7,419 nt of DNA from Magnetospira sp. (GCA_028277325.1 JANQGL010000095.1:1-7419); one strand, 5' to 3'; positions 1-6,378 are shown, counted from the stretch's first letter. The notes: generated from the letters alone by a model not told the origin. Numbers and translations: made by a program.

Positions 1-781
1 CCAGGTCGGCCGGGGGGACCGGGCCGCGGAAGGTCACCCGGTCGGCCAGCCCGGCTTCGGCGAGCCGGGCCTCGAGCGATCTCTTGTAGTCGGCGTCCAC
101 CGGCCGTCCGGCGATCCGCAGGCGCAGGTCCGGGTGGCTGCCGGCCAGCCTCCCCAGGGCCTCGATCAGGCCGTGGTAGTTTTTCTGGATATAGATGTCG
201 CCGACCGCCAGCAGGAAATCCCCGCGCGGCTGGTCGCCGGGCGCGAACCGACCGGCCACCCCGTGCGGCACGATCCGCAGCTTGGCCCGGTGACGCGCCG
301 CGACGCCGCGACAGAGGACGTCCGCCGCGTAGGCGGACACCGCCAGGACCACCGGGGCGCGGCGGATCGAGGCCCGGGTGACGATCCCCAGTACCCGCCA
401 GTAGAGCCGCTTCAGGGGGCGGGTCTCCGACTCGCCGACGGCCAGGGTGTTGCGCAGCAGGATCACCGGCCGCGGCGCCAGCAACGGCCCGAAGTTGGCC
501 GGAGAAAAGGTGACCCGGGCGCCGAGCCGGCGCGCCAGCCGGGGGAGTCGGACCTGCTCCCAGACCAGCAGGCGCAGGAAGCCGGTGCGGAAATCCACCC
601 AGTGGACCGGCAGGTGGCGCTCCAGGTCGGCGAACGGCGATCGCTGCGACTCGTGAAGCAGCAGGATCGGCGCGATCTCCGGCCGCGCCGCCAGGTGCGG
701 CACGATCTCGCGCAGATAGGTGAGTCCGCCGCCGCTCTTGGCGTGCAGGGCGTTGATCAGGACGCGGGGCGGGGCGGACAT
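1..781 (-). CDS. GT4-family glycosyltransferase, 3' end cut by window edge
   Basis: Reading the minus strand from an ATG at 781 gives 260 codons without a stop up to the left edge, so the C-terminus is missing. The protein begins MSAPPRVLINALHAKSGGGL; a Gly-rich loop (residues 15-20) near the N-terminus is typical of the acceptor side of GT-B glycosyltransferases. After a linker comes VPHGV (171-175) and the start of the second Rossmann half, VGDIYIQKNYHGLIEA (193-208), with the usual Lys-Asn that contacts the donor phosphate in GT4 enzymes. The EX7E donor-binding motif would lie beyond the window. No signal peptide is visible, so a cytoplasmic enzyme using a nucleotide-sugar donor is expected; sugar and acceptor cannot be told, though envelope or exopolysaccharide glycan is the usual role. 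AAGGGA lies about 10 bases before the start. It follows the cfa-like gene by 115 bases on the same strand and may or may not share its transcript. Confidence 0.85.
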   Translation of the reverse strand, partial: MSAPPRVLINALHAKSGGGLTYLREIVPHLAARPEIAPILLLHESQRSPFADLERHLPVHWVDFRTGFLRLLVWEQVRLPRLARRLGARVTFSPANFGPLLAPRPVILLRNTLAVGESETRPLKRLYWRVLGIVTRASIRRAPVVLAVSAYAADVLCRGVAARHRAKLRIVPHGVAGRFAPGDQPRGDFLLAVGDIYIQKNYHGLIEALGRLAGSHPDLRLRIAGRPVDADYKRSLEARLAEAGLADRVTFRGPVPPADL

Positions 782-818
782 TCGCGGCGGGTCCCTTCAC
801 GGGCGGTGATGGACGCCC

Positions 819-848
819 GGCGGGCTTCCGATGCGATGAAGGCCCGCC
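819..848 (-). terminator. Imperfect hairpin between cfa-like gene and glycosyltransferase
   Basis: GGCGGGCTT (819-827) and AAGGCCCGCC (839-848) pair with one bulged base around an 11-base loop. It lies in the only gap of this gene cluster longer than 100 bases. There is no T-run after it on the minus strand, so it is a weak intrinsic terminator at best, or an mRNA-end or processing hairpin. I see no good promoter for the glycosyltransferase in this gap. Confidence 0.3.
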
Positions 849-896
849 CGGTGAAGGCGGACCGGACGGACGCCCGGTCTGTCGTGGCCGGGGTCT

Positions 897-2183
897 TCAG
901 GCGGCGTGCGAGGACCCGGACTCCGGTGCCGCGTCCTGGAACGACCGCGGACCGGCGAACACCGGCGCCGGCGGCTGGGCGGCCTCGAACGCCTGGATGT
1001 AGTCGCGGGTCAGCGGCACCGCGTCCTGGCGCTTGGCCATCTGCACCTGGAACACCACATGGCCGCCATGCCGGAACGCCATCTCGCTGGCGCAGAGGTA
1101 GAACTCCCACATCCGCACGAAACGTTCGTCGTACAGGGCGATCACCCGGTCCCGGTTGGCCTCGAAGGCCAGTTGCCAGCGGCGCAGGGTCTCCGCATAG
1201 TGCAGGCGCAGGACTTCGATATCGGTGATATAGAGCCCGGCCCGCTCGACGTGGGCCACCACTTCCGAAAGCGCCGGGGAATAGCCGCCCGGGAAAATGT
1301 ATTTGCGAATCCAGGGGTTGGTGGTGCCCGGCCCCTCGGCACGCCCGATCGTGTGCAGCAGGGCGACGCCATCCTCGGCCAGCAGGTCGCGGACCTTGCC
1401 GAAATATTCGTGATAGTGGTTGATGCCGACATGTTCGAACATGCCGACCGACACGATGCGGTCGAACCGGCCGCTGGCTTCCCGGTAGTCGCGGACCTGG
1501 AACCGCGCCCGGCCGCCCAGCCCGGCCGCCTCGGCGCGCCGGTTGGACACCCGGTGCTGCTCGCGGCTGAGGGTCACCCCGGTCACGTCGACTCCGGCCG
1601 TCCGCGCCAGATAGAGTCCGAGCCCGCCCCAGCCGCTGCCGATGTCGAGCACGCTCTGCCCCGGCGACAGCAGCAGCTTGGCGGCCAGATGGCGTTTTTT
1701 CTGCGCCTGCGCGGCCTCGATATCGTCCTCCGGCAACTGGAAGTAGGCGCAGGAATACTGCCGGTCGGCGTCCAGGAACAGGTCGTAGAGGTCGTCCGAC
1801 AGGTCGTAATGATGGGCCACGTTCCGGTGCGACCGCCGCACCGGGTTGTGCTGCGCCAGCCGCCGCGTCATCACGCGAAGTCCGTGCAGGACGGTCTGCA
1901 GCGAGCCGACGACGGCGCGCAGGCCCAGGTTGGCCAGGGTGACGTCCAGGTAGGCGCGGATGTCGCCGTCGTCGAAGGTCATCCGGCCGTCCATATAGGC
2001 CTCGCCCACCGCGAGGCCGGGACTGCGCAGGAATTTCCAGGCGAAGCCCGGGTCGTGAAGTCGCACCACGACCGGCGTTCCCTGTCCGTCGCCGTAGCGC
2101 GCGCGGCAGCCGTCCGGGCGCACCACCTCGACGGCGCCGGTCCGGTAAAGCTGCTTGAAGCCCCGATTCACCAGTGACCACAC
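897..2183 (-). CDS. cfa: Cyclopropane-fatty-acyl-phospholipid synthase family methyltransferase
   Basis: A 428-residue SAM-dependent enzyme of the CFA synthase family, which adds a methylene bridge to cis double bonds of membrane phospholipid acyl chains at the inner face of the membrane. Seen in the sequence: an N-terminal lipid-binding region with the family block VGEAYMDG (59-66); SAM motif I, LDIGSGWGG (179-187); and counterparts of the E. coli bicarbonate-site and catalytic residues: Cys145 (SCAYF), Glu250 (GMFEHVG), His277 and Ile279 (HTIG), Tyr329 (HYAETL). The block NPWIRKYIFPGGYSP (289-303) is also characteristic. The start is GTG at 2183 with GGGGGA nine bases upstream; an ATG at 2193 is out of frame. 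It lies 68 bases after queG and has a candidate promoter of its own. Alphaproteobacteria often carry several paralogues, some with other methylation outcomes, so the exact product is less certain than the family. Confidence 0.88.
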   Translation of the reverse strand: MWSLVNRGFKQLYRTGAVEVVRPDGCRARYGDGQGTPVVVRLHDPGFAWKFLRSPGLAVGEAYMDGRMTFDDGDIRAYLDVTLANLGLRAVVGSLQTVLHGLRVMTRRLAQHNPVRRSHRNVAHHYDLSDDLYDLFLDADRQYSCAYFQLPEDDIEAAQAQKKRHLAAKLLLSPGQSVLDIGSGWGGLGLYLARTAGVDVTGVTLSREQHRVSNRRAEAAGLGGRARFQVRDYREASGRFDRIVSVGMFEHVGINHYHEYFGKVRDLLAEDGVALLHTIGRAEGPGTTNPWIRKYIFPGGYSPALSEVVAHVERAGLYITDIEVLRLHYAETLRRWQLAFEANRDRVIALYDERFVRMWEFYLCASEMAFRHGGHVVFQVQMAKRQDAVPLTRDYIQAFEAAQPPAPVFAGPRSFQDAAPESGSSHAA

Positions 2184-2226
2184 GATCCGTCATCCCCCAA
2201 GGAACGAAGTCCGGGTCGCCGTCCCT

Positions 2227-2255
2227 ATTTTGACCGTTTTGCGCCGGAATTTCAA
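2227..2255 (-). promoter_or_regulatory. Candidate sigma-70-type promoter for the cfa-like gene
   Basis: On the minus strand TTGAAA (2250-2255, 5 of 6 to the -35 consensus) is followed after exactly 17 bases by CAAAAT (2227-2232, 4 of 6 to the -10 consensus). The -35 box includes the TGA stop codon of queG. Transcription would begin near 2220, leaving a leader of about 37 bases before the GTG start at 2183. This would let the cfa-like gene be expressed apart from the upstream unit. Confidence 0.55.
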
Positions 2256-3229
2256 CGTCCGGAAGCCGGTCCCTCGTCGGATGGCCGCACCGTCGCCAGG
2301 GCCAATCGGGCGTTGGCCGTGAACCGGGCATGGCCGCGCCGCCGCACCGGGGTCCCGGAAAACAGGTTGCGGAACGCCGCCTCGTCCAGCCTGGCGAGGG
2401 TCGACAGGTCCGGCGCCGCCACCGCCGGCCGGACCGCCAGCTTCGGCTCGGTGGCCGGTCGCGCGAACTTGTTCCAGGGACAAACGGCGAGGCAGTCGTC
2501 GCAGCCGAACACCCGGTTGCCCATGGCGGCGGCGAACGAGTCCGGCACCGGGTCGGCCGCCTCCACCGAGAGGTAGGCGAGGCAGCGCCCGGTGTCCATC
2601 CGGTAGGGCACGTCGAGGGCGCCGGTCGGACAGGCGTCCCGGCAGGCGGTGCAGGAGCCGCAATGGTCGGCGGCCGGGCGATCGGGCGGTATCGCCAGGG
2701 TGGTGAACACCTCGCCCAGGACCAGCCAGGACCCGAAGTCCCGGGATACGAGGTTGGTGTGCTTGCCGATCCAGCCAAGTCCGGCCTGGCGGGCCAATGG
2801 CTTCTCCATCACCGGGGCGGTGTCCACGAACACCTTGACCTCGGCGCCGGTTTCGGCGACCAGCCAGCGGGCCAGCGCCTTGAGGCGTTGCTTCACCACG
2901 TCGTGGTAGTCGCGGCGCCGCGCGTAGAGGGCGATATGCGCCCGATCCGGGCGCCGCTCGACCGGGTCCGGATCGGGCGGGCCATAGTTCATGCCGAGCG
3001 AGATCACCGTGCGCGCGGCGGGCCACAGGACCCGGGGATCGGCCCGCCGGTCGGCGGTCTCCATCATCCAGGCCATGTCCCGGTGGCGCCCGGCGGCCAG
3101 GAATCCGGCCAGTGCCGCCTTGTCCACGGGCGTCGTCTCGGCCGCCGCGACGCCGCAGGCGTCGAAGCCCAGGTCCAGGGCGCGCGCCCGCACCCGTTCG
3201 CGCAGCGCGACCGGATCTGCGGCCGTCAC
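2252..3229 (-). CDS. queG: Epoxyqueuosine reductase QueG
   Basis: QueG reduces epoxyqueuosine to queuosine at the wobble position of GUN-anticodon tRNAs, using cobalamin and two [4Fe-4S] clusters; it is cytoplasmic and is the last step of queuosine synthesis. Seen: family block YARRRDYHDVVKQRLKAL (102-119); VDTAPVMEK (135-143) with Asp136 matching the catalytic Asp134 of E. coli QueG; GWIGKHTN (152-159); first ferredoxin motif CGSCTACRDACPTGALD with Cys190, 193, 196, 200; Cys216; second motif with Cys243, 246, 250 before PWNKFA. Start: a GTG at 3229 whose GTGA overlaps the stop of the regulator gene; the frame stays open far upstream, but similarity begins here. The protein is 325 residues against 379 in E. 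coli and ends soon after the RRRGHARF block, so it lacks the C-terminal HEAT-like region. All catalytic and cluster residues are present, so it is probably functional. Confidence 0.95.
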   Translation of the reverse strand: MTAADPVALRERVRARALDLGFDACGVAAAETTPVDKAALAGFLAAGRHRDMAWMMETADRRADPRVLWPAARTVISLGMNYGPPDPDPVERRPDRAHIALYARRRDYHDVVKQRLKALARWLVAETGAEVKVFVDTAPVMEKPLARQAGLGWIGKHTNLVSRDFGSWLVLGEVFTTLAIPPDRPAADHCGSCTACRDACPTGALDVPYRMDTGRCLAYLSVEAADPVPDSFAAAMGNRVFGCDDCLAVCPWNKFARPATEPKLAVRPAVAAPDLSTLARLDEAAFRNLFSGTPVRRRGHARFTANARLALATVRPSDEGPASGR

Positions 3230-3894
3230 CGCTCGTCGCGCCGGGCCAGCCCGCCGAGGGCGTCCGGCGCCCGCAGGTCGACCCGGCCGCGCCCCAGGCT
3301 CACCCAGCCGCGCCGCTCGAACTCCTTGAGCTGGCGGCTGACCACCTCGCGCGCCGAGCCCAGTTCGGCCGCGATGTCCTGATGGGTCATCGCCAGCACC
3401 CCGCCGGCCGCGGCGTGTTCGATCAGGAACTGGGCCAGCCGGCGGTCGACCCGCCCGAACGCCACCTCCTCGATCAGCGCCAGCAGGCCGCTCACCCGGT
3501 CGCCGAACGCCGCGAACACGAAGGTCCGGAATCCGGGCGCCCCGGCCAGCAGGGCGTCGAACGCCGGCCGCGGCAGGATCATCGCCGAGACCGCGGACTC
3601 GGTTTGCGCCTCCGCCGCGTAGGGCCGCCCGGCCATCAGGCAGGTGGTGGTGAGGATGCAGGTCTGGCCGCGCTCGACCCGGTAGAGGACGATCTCGCGC
3701 CCGTTGGGCGCCGTCATCTGCACCCGCACCGCCCCGTCGAGGACCAGGAAATAGCGGTGGCAGGCGTCGCCGGCCCGGAACACCGGCCGGCCGGCCGGCA
3801 GGCGGACCGGACCGGCCGCGTCGACCAGCCGCCGCCGCTCGCGGTCCGGCAACGCGGCCAGCAGCGGAAACACGTCGAGCCAAGAAGGAGTCAT
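3226..3894 (-). CDS. Crp/Fnr-family transcriptional regulator
   Basis: A 222-residue one-component regulator. The N-terminal cyclic-nucleotide-binding-like beta barrel spans about residues 10-110 (FRAGDACHRYFLVLDGAVRV at 39-58, then RGQTCILTTTCLM at 75-87 and YAAEA at 92-96). A long dimerisation helix follows (about 112-145), then a winged helix-turn-helix with MTHQDIAAELGSAREVVSRQ (169-188) and wing GRGRVDL (201-207). The N-terminal cysteine group that holds the FNR iron-sulfur cluster is absent. Cys79 and Cys85 flank the region where CRP binds cAMP and could be a thiol sensor; this is inference. The ATG at 3894 overlaps the stop of the broken NYN gene (ATGA), and its own stop overlaps the queG start (GTGA), which suggests translational coupling. 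The same frame is open upstream to 4335, so gene callers may wrongly extend the protein to 369 residues. Ligand and targets are unknown. Confidence 0.92.
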   Translation of the reverse strand: MTPSWLDVFPLLAALPDRERRRLVDAAGPVRLPAGRPVFRAGDACHRYFLVLDGAVRVQMTAPNGREIVLYRVERGQTCILTTTCLMAGRPYAAEAQTESAVSAMILPRPAFDALLAGAPGFRTFVFAAFGDRVSGLLALIEEVAFGRVDRRLAQFLIEHAAAGGVLAMTHQDIAAELGSAREVVSRQLKEFERRGWVSLGRGRVDLRAPDALGGLARRDER

Positions 3895-4335
3895 GACAAA
3901 CCCATATCCGCGTGCTCCCGAAGCTCGGGGCGCACGTTGTGGCCCATCGGTTCGAGGATGACCTTGGCCCCTTCGCGACGCGCGAACTTGAACGCGGGGA
4001 CAAAATCCGAATCCCCCGTCACGACGACGATCGAACGGACCTTCTCGCCCAGGGACAGGCGCGCCATGTCGAGGCCGACCCGCATGTCCACGCCTTTCTG
4101 CGACAGATCCAGCACGAAATCCTCGTCCATCAGGGGACGTGGATTTCGGATCAACTCCTTCACCGTGCGCGGCTTGATTTTCCAGCAATCCGGCGCGAGG
4201 GCGGTTTGCCCCATGCGCAGGGCGAAGTGCGGTTTCGGGGCGAGTTGATTCGTAGGCGTGCCGTTTTTGCTTCTCGTAAAGCTTTTTGGTCAGGAACCCG
4301 CCATCGACGAGAATGGCGAACAATGGACGAGCCAA
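3891..4335 (-). pseudogene. NYN/LabA-type (PIN-like nuclease fold) gene broken by internal deletion and frameshift
   Basis: Two frames each hold part of one NYN-domain protein. From a TTG at 4335 the first frame reads MARPLFAILVDGGFLTKKLY, with the first metal-binding Asp (residue 11), and stays family-like to about 4255. The second frame, one base apart, carries KPHFALRMGQT and then KGVDMRVGLD (with two acidic residues), VVVTGDSDFVPAFKFARREG and REHADMGL, ending at TGA 3891. Together they give about 148 codons where family members usually have 200 or more; the middle of the fold is missing around 4237-4257, so a single-base slip cannot explain it. The second half has its own ATG (4214, 107 residues) but no ribosome-binding site and lacks the first catalytic Asp. 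Intact relatives are thought to be metal-dependent RNases. GGAG lies seven bases before the TTG. An assembly error is the main alternative. Confidence 0.65.
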
Positions 4336-4415
4336 CCCCTGGCTCCAAAACAGTGGAGCCGGCCCACTCCCAAGGATACCTCCCGCTGATGCGGTTTGTC
4401 GGAATGGGCCGGCTC
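4329..4415 (-). promoter_or_regulatory. Structured mRNA leader with competing hairpins over the NYN ribosome-binding site
   Basis: On the minus strand four short segments alternate: GAGCC (4411-4415), GGCTC (4356-4360), GAGCC (4341-4345), GGCTC (4329-4333). The first pair is part of a perfect 11-base stem (4405-4415 with 4356-4366), extended by three pairs past one mismatch and enclosing a small CCGC/GCGG hairpin (4383-4394). Segments two and three can instead form GGCTCC/GGAGCC with an 8-base loop, hiding the GGAG ribosome-binding site. Segments three and four can pair around the TTG start. These foldings exclude one another, as in riboswitch or attenuator leaders. It matches no riboswitch class I know; I looked for preQ1 and cobalamin types because of queG. 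Function is inference. Confidence 0.4.
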
Positions 4416-4450
4416 TCTGGTCTATCCGAAAGCCTCCAAGGCATGTCGCG

Positions 4451-4479
4451 AAAATAGGTCATTTTGACCTGTTCGGCAA
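4451..4479 (-). promoter_or_regulatory. Promoter of the NYN-crp-queG unit
   Basis: Minus strand: TTGCCG (4474-4479) and TATTTT (4451-4456) each match 4 of 6 consensus bases and are exactly 17 bases apart. Transcription would start near 4444, giving a leader of about 110 bases before the TTG at 4335. This is the most AT-rich patch of the region. The spacer is almost wholly taken up by a perfect inverted repeat, so the promoter is probably controlled by a repressor. Confidence 0.55.
4456..4470. promoter_or_regulatory. Operator-like inverted repeat AGGTCA-N3-TGACCT
   Basis: AGGTCA (4456-4461) and TGACCT (4465-4470) are perfect inverted repeats around TTT. The site lies between the -35 and -10 boxes of the minus-strand promoter and touches the first base of the -10, a classic repressor position. 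Its centre is also about 70 bases upstream of the predicted pgi start, where an activator could act. The half-sites do not match the FNR (TTGAT-N4-ATCAA) or CRP (TGTGA-N6-TCACA) consensus, so binding by the neighbouring Crp/Fnr protein is possible but not shown. Confidence 0.5.
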
Positions 4480-4496
4480 GTTGTTGCGTTGTCCGG

Positions 4497-4526
4497 TTGG
4501 AGGGACGGGGGCGACTCTGCTAGTGT
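4497..4526 (+). promoter_or_regulatory. Weak candidate promoter for pgi
   Basis: TGCTAGTGT (4518-4526) resembles an extended -10 (TG-N-TAnnnT). TTGGAG (4497-4502) lies 18 bases upstream as a poor -35, 3 of 6. Transcription would start near 4532, 40 bases before the pgi ATG. No other good candidate is seen between the divergent promoter and pgi. Confidence 0.35.
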
Positions 4527-4571
4527 TTGCCCGGGCGCCATGAGGATGGCCATAACAGGGGGACCGCCAGA

Positions 4572-6215
4572 ATGAAAACGCTCACCGGGTTGCCGGCCTG
4601 GAAGGCGCTGCAAGCGCATGCCGAGGCCATGGCCGACGTCCACATGCGCGATCTCTTCGCCGCCGACCCGAACCGGTTCGAGACCTTCTCCCTGCGCCTC
4701 GGGGACATGCTGCTCGACTATTCGAAGAACCGGATCACCGTCGAGACGCGCGACCTGCTGATGCGGCTCGCCCACGACGCCGAACTGGAAATCTGGCGCA
4801 GCAAGATGTTCGCCGGCGAGGTCATCAACAACACCGAGGGCCGCGCGGTGCTGCACATCGCCCTGCGCAACCGCTCCGACCGGCCGATCTACCTGAACGG
4901 CGAAGACGTGATGTCGGGGGTGCGCCGGGTGCTCGATCACATGCGGCGGTTCGCCGACTCGGTGCGCGAGGGCTACTGGACCGGGCACAGCGGCAAGCCG
5001 GTGACCGACGTGGTGAACATCGGCATCGGCGGCTCCGACCTCGGGCCGGTGATGGTCTGCGAGGCCCTGAAGCCCTATCACCATCCGCGCATCCGGGTGC
5101 ATTTCGTCTCCAACGTCGACGGCACCCACCTGGCCGAGATCCTCAAGGACCTGAACCCGGAGACCACCCTGTTCCTGGTCGCCTCGAAGACCTTCACCAC
5201 CCAGGAAACGATGACCAACGCGCAGTCGGCGCGCGGCTGGCTGACCGACCGGCTGGGCGAGGCGGCGGTGGCGCGCCACTTCGCGGCGCTGTCGACCAAC
5301 GCCGAGGCGGTCGCCGCGTTCGGGATCAACACCGCCAACATGTTCGAGTTCTGGGACTGGGTGGGCGGCCGCTACTCCCTGTGGTCGGCGATCGGGCTGC
5401 CGATCGTCATCGCCGTCGGCATGGAGCGGTTCCTGGAGCTGCTGTCCGGGGCGCATGCCATGGACGAGCACTTCCGCACCGCACCGCTGGAGTCCAACAT
5501 GCCGGTCGTTCTCGGCATGCTGGGCGTCTGGTACACCAACTTCTTCGCCGCCCGCACCCACGCCGTGCTGCCCTACGACCAGTACCTGCACCGCCTGCCG
5601 GCCTATCTCCAGCAGGCCGACATGGAGAGCAACGGCAAGCGGGTGACCCGCGACGGGGCGGTGGTCGACCACGCCACCGGGCCGGTGCTGTTCGGCGAGC
5701 CGGGCACCAACGGCCAGCACTCGTTCTACCAACTCATCCACCAGGGAACCCAGACGGTGCCCTGCGACTTCATCGCCGCCGCGCAAAGCCACAACCCGCT
5801 GCCGTTCCACCATCCGATCCTGCTGTCGAACTTCTTCGCCCAGCCGGAGGCCCTGATGGTCGGCAAGAGCGAGGCCGAGGCGCGGGCCGAGCTGGAGGCG
5901 CAGGGGATGTCCGGCAAGGAGCTGGAGACCCTGCTGCCGCACAAGGTGTTCCCCGGCAACATCCCGACCAACGCGATCCTGGTCCGCTCCTTCGATCCCC
6001 ACACCCTGGGCATGCTGGTCGCCCTCTACGAGCACAAGATCTTCGTCCAGGGCACGGTGTGGGGGATCAACTCGTTCGACCAGTGGGGGGTCGAGCTGGG
6101 CAAGCAGCTGGCCCGCACCATCCTGCCCGAACTGATGGACGAGGTGCCGCCGCGCGACCACGACGCCTCCACCCGCGGCCTGATCGCGGCCTACAAGGAG
6201 ATGCGCGGGGCTTAG
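4572..6215 (+). CDS. pgi: Glucose-6-phosphate isomerase
   Basis: A complete 547-residue enzyme (E. coli Pgi has 549) that interconverts glucose 6-phosphate and fructose 6-phosphate in the cytoplasm, linking glycolysis, gluconeogenesis and sugar-nucleotide supply. Seen: phosphate-site region VVNIGIGGSDLGP and ASKTFTTQET; family signature DWVGGRYSLWSAIG (262-275); and the catalytic residues Glu352 (ADMESNGKR), His383 (TNGQHSF) and Lys511 (FDQWGVELGK), each exactly three positions before E. coli Glu355, His386 and Lys514. The ATG at 4572 has GGGGGA (4558-4563) eight bases upstream. A TTG at 4527 in the same frame is rejected because it overlaps the promoter and family similarity begins after the ATG. 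The gene stands alone and is transcribed away from the crp-queG unit. No truncation or missing residue is seen. Confidence 0.97.
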   Translation: MKTLTGLPAWKALQAHAEAMADVHMRDLFAADPNRFETFSLRLGDMLLDYSKNRITVETRDLLMRLAHDAELEIWRSKMFAGEVINNTEGRAVLHIALRNRSDRPIYLNGEDVMSGVRRVLDHMRRFADSVREGYWTGHSGKPVTDVVNIGIGGSDLGPVMVCEALKPYHHPRIRVHFVSNVDGTHLAEILKDLNPETTLFLVASKTFTTQETMTNAQSARGWLTDRLGEAAVARHFAALSTNAEAVAAFGINTANMFEFWDWVGGRYSLWSAIGLPIVIAVGMERFLELLSGAHAMDEHFRTAPLESNMPVVLGMLGVWYTNFFAARTHAVLPYDQYLHRLPAYLQQADMESNGKRVTRDGAVVDHATGPVLFGEPGTNGQHSFYQLIHQGTQTVPCDFIAAAQSHNPLPFHHPILLSNFFAQPEALMVGKSEAEARAELEAQGMSGKELETLLPHKVFPGNIPTNAILVRSFDPHTLGMLVALYEHKIFVQGTVWGINSFDQWGVELGKQLARTILPELMDEVPPRDHDASTRGLIAAYKEMRGA

Positions 6216-6285
6216 GGCCTGTAGACATTCATGTTGGAAGCCTCGGTTCGTGCGCAATCGCTCAACAGGGAGGAAAGGAACCGGT

Positions 6286-6326
6286 TTCCGCCACGACGGT
6301 GGAATGTGTCGTCCCCGTGGGGACGA
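6286..6326 (+). other. Non-coding stretch after pgi with two small hairpins
   Basis: The 163 bases from the pgi stop to the next hairpin (6216-6378) hold no supportable gene. Two inverted repeats stand close together: TTCCGCC/GGTGGAA (6286-6292 and 6298-6304, one G-T pair, 5-base loop) and the perfect TCGTCCCC/GGGGACGA (6309-6316 and 6319-6326). Neither is followed by a T-run on either strand. They could protect or process the pgi mRNA 3' end, or be part of an unrecognised RNA. Confidence 0.35.
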
Positions 6327-6378
6327 GGGGCGAGGCGATTGGCCCGAAGGCGGCGCTTGCCGACGCGGCCCTGAAAGC

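Noticed and set aside
134..1228. Long plus-strand open frame opposite the glycosyltransferase and cfa-like genes
   Set aside because: A shadow of GC-rich coding sequence. It is Arg/Pro/Gly-rich without domains, while the minus strand carries clear family motifs.
2252..4003. 583-residue version of QueG with an N-terminal extension
   Set aside because: The first 258 or so residues are out-of-frame translation of the Crp/Fnr gene; similarity to QueG begins at the GTG at 3229.
4271..4300. A-runs (CAAAAAG, CAAAAAC on the minus strand) in the NYN gene as a programmed frameshift site
   Set aside because: A shift could join the frames, but the middle of the fold would still be missing, so a deletion explains the data better.
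4329..4415. preQ1 or cobalamin riboswitch upstream of the queG unit
   Set aside because: The leader lacks the preQ1-I core and A-rich tail and is far too short and different for a cobalamin riboswitch.
4527..4571. Upstream TTG start for pgi adding 15 residues
   Set aside because: It falls in the promoter region without a ribosome-binding site, while the ATG at 4572 has GGGGGA at good spacing and matches the family N-terminus.
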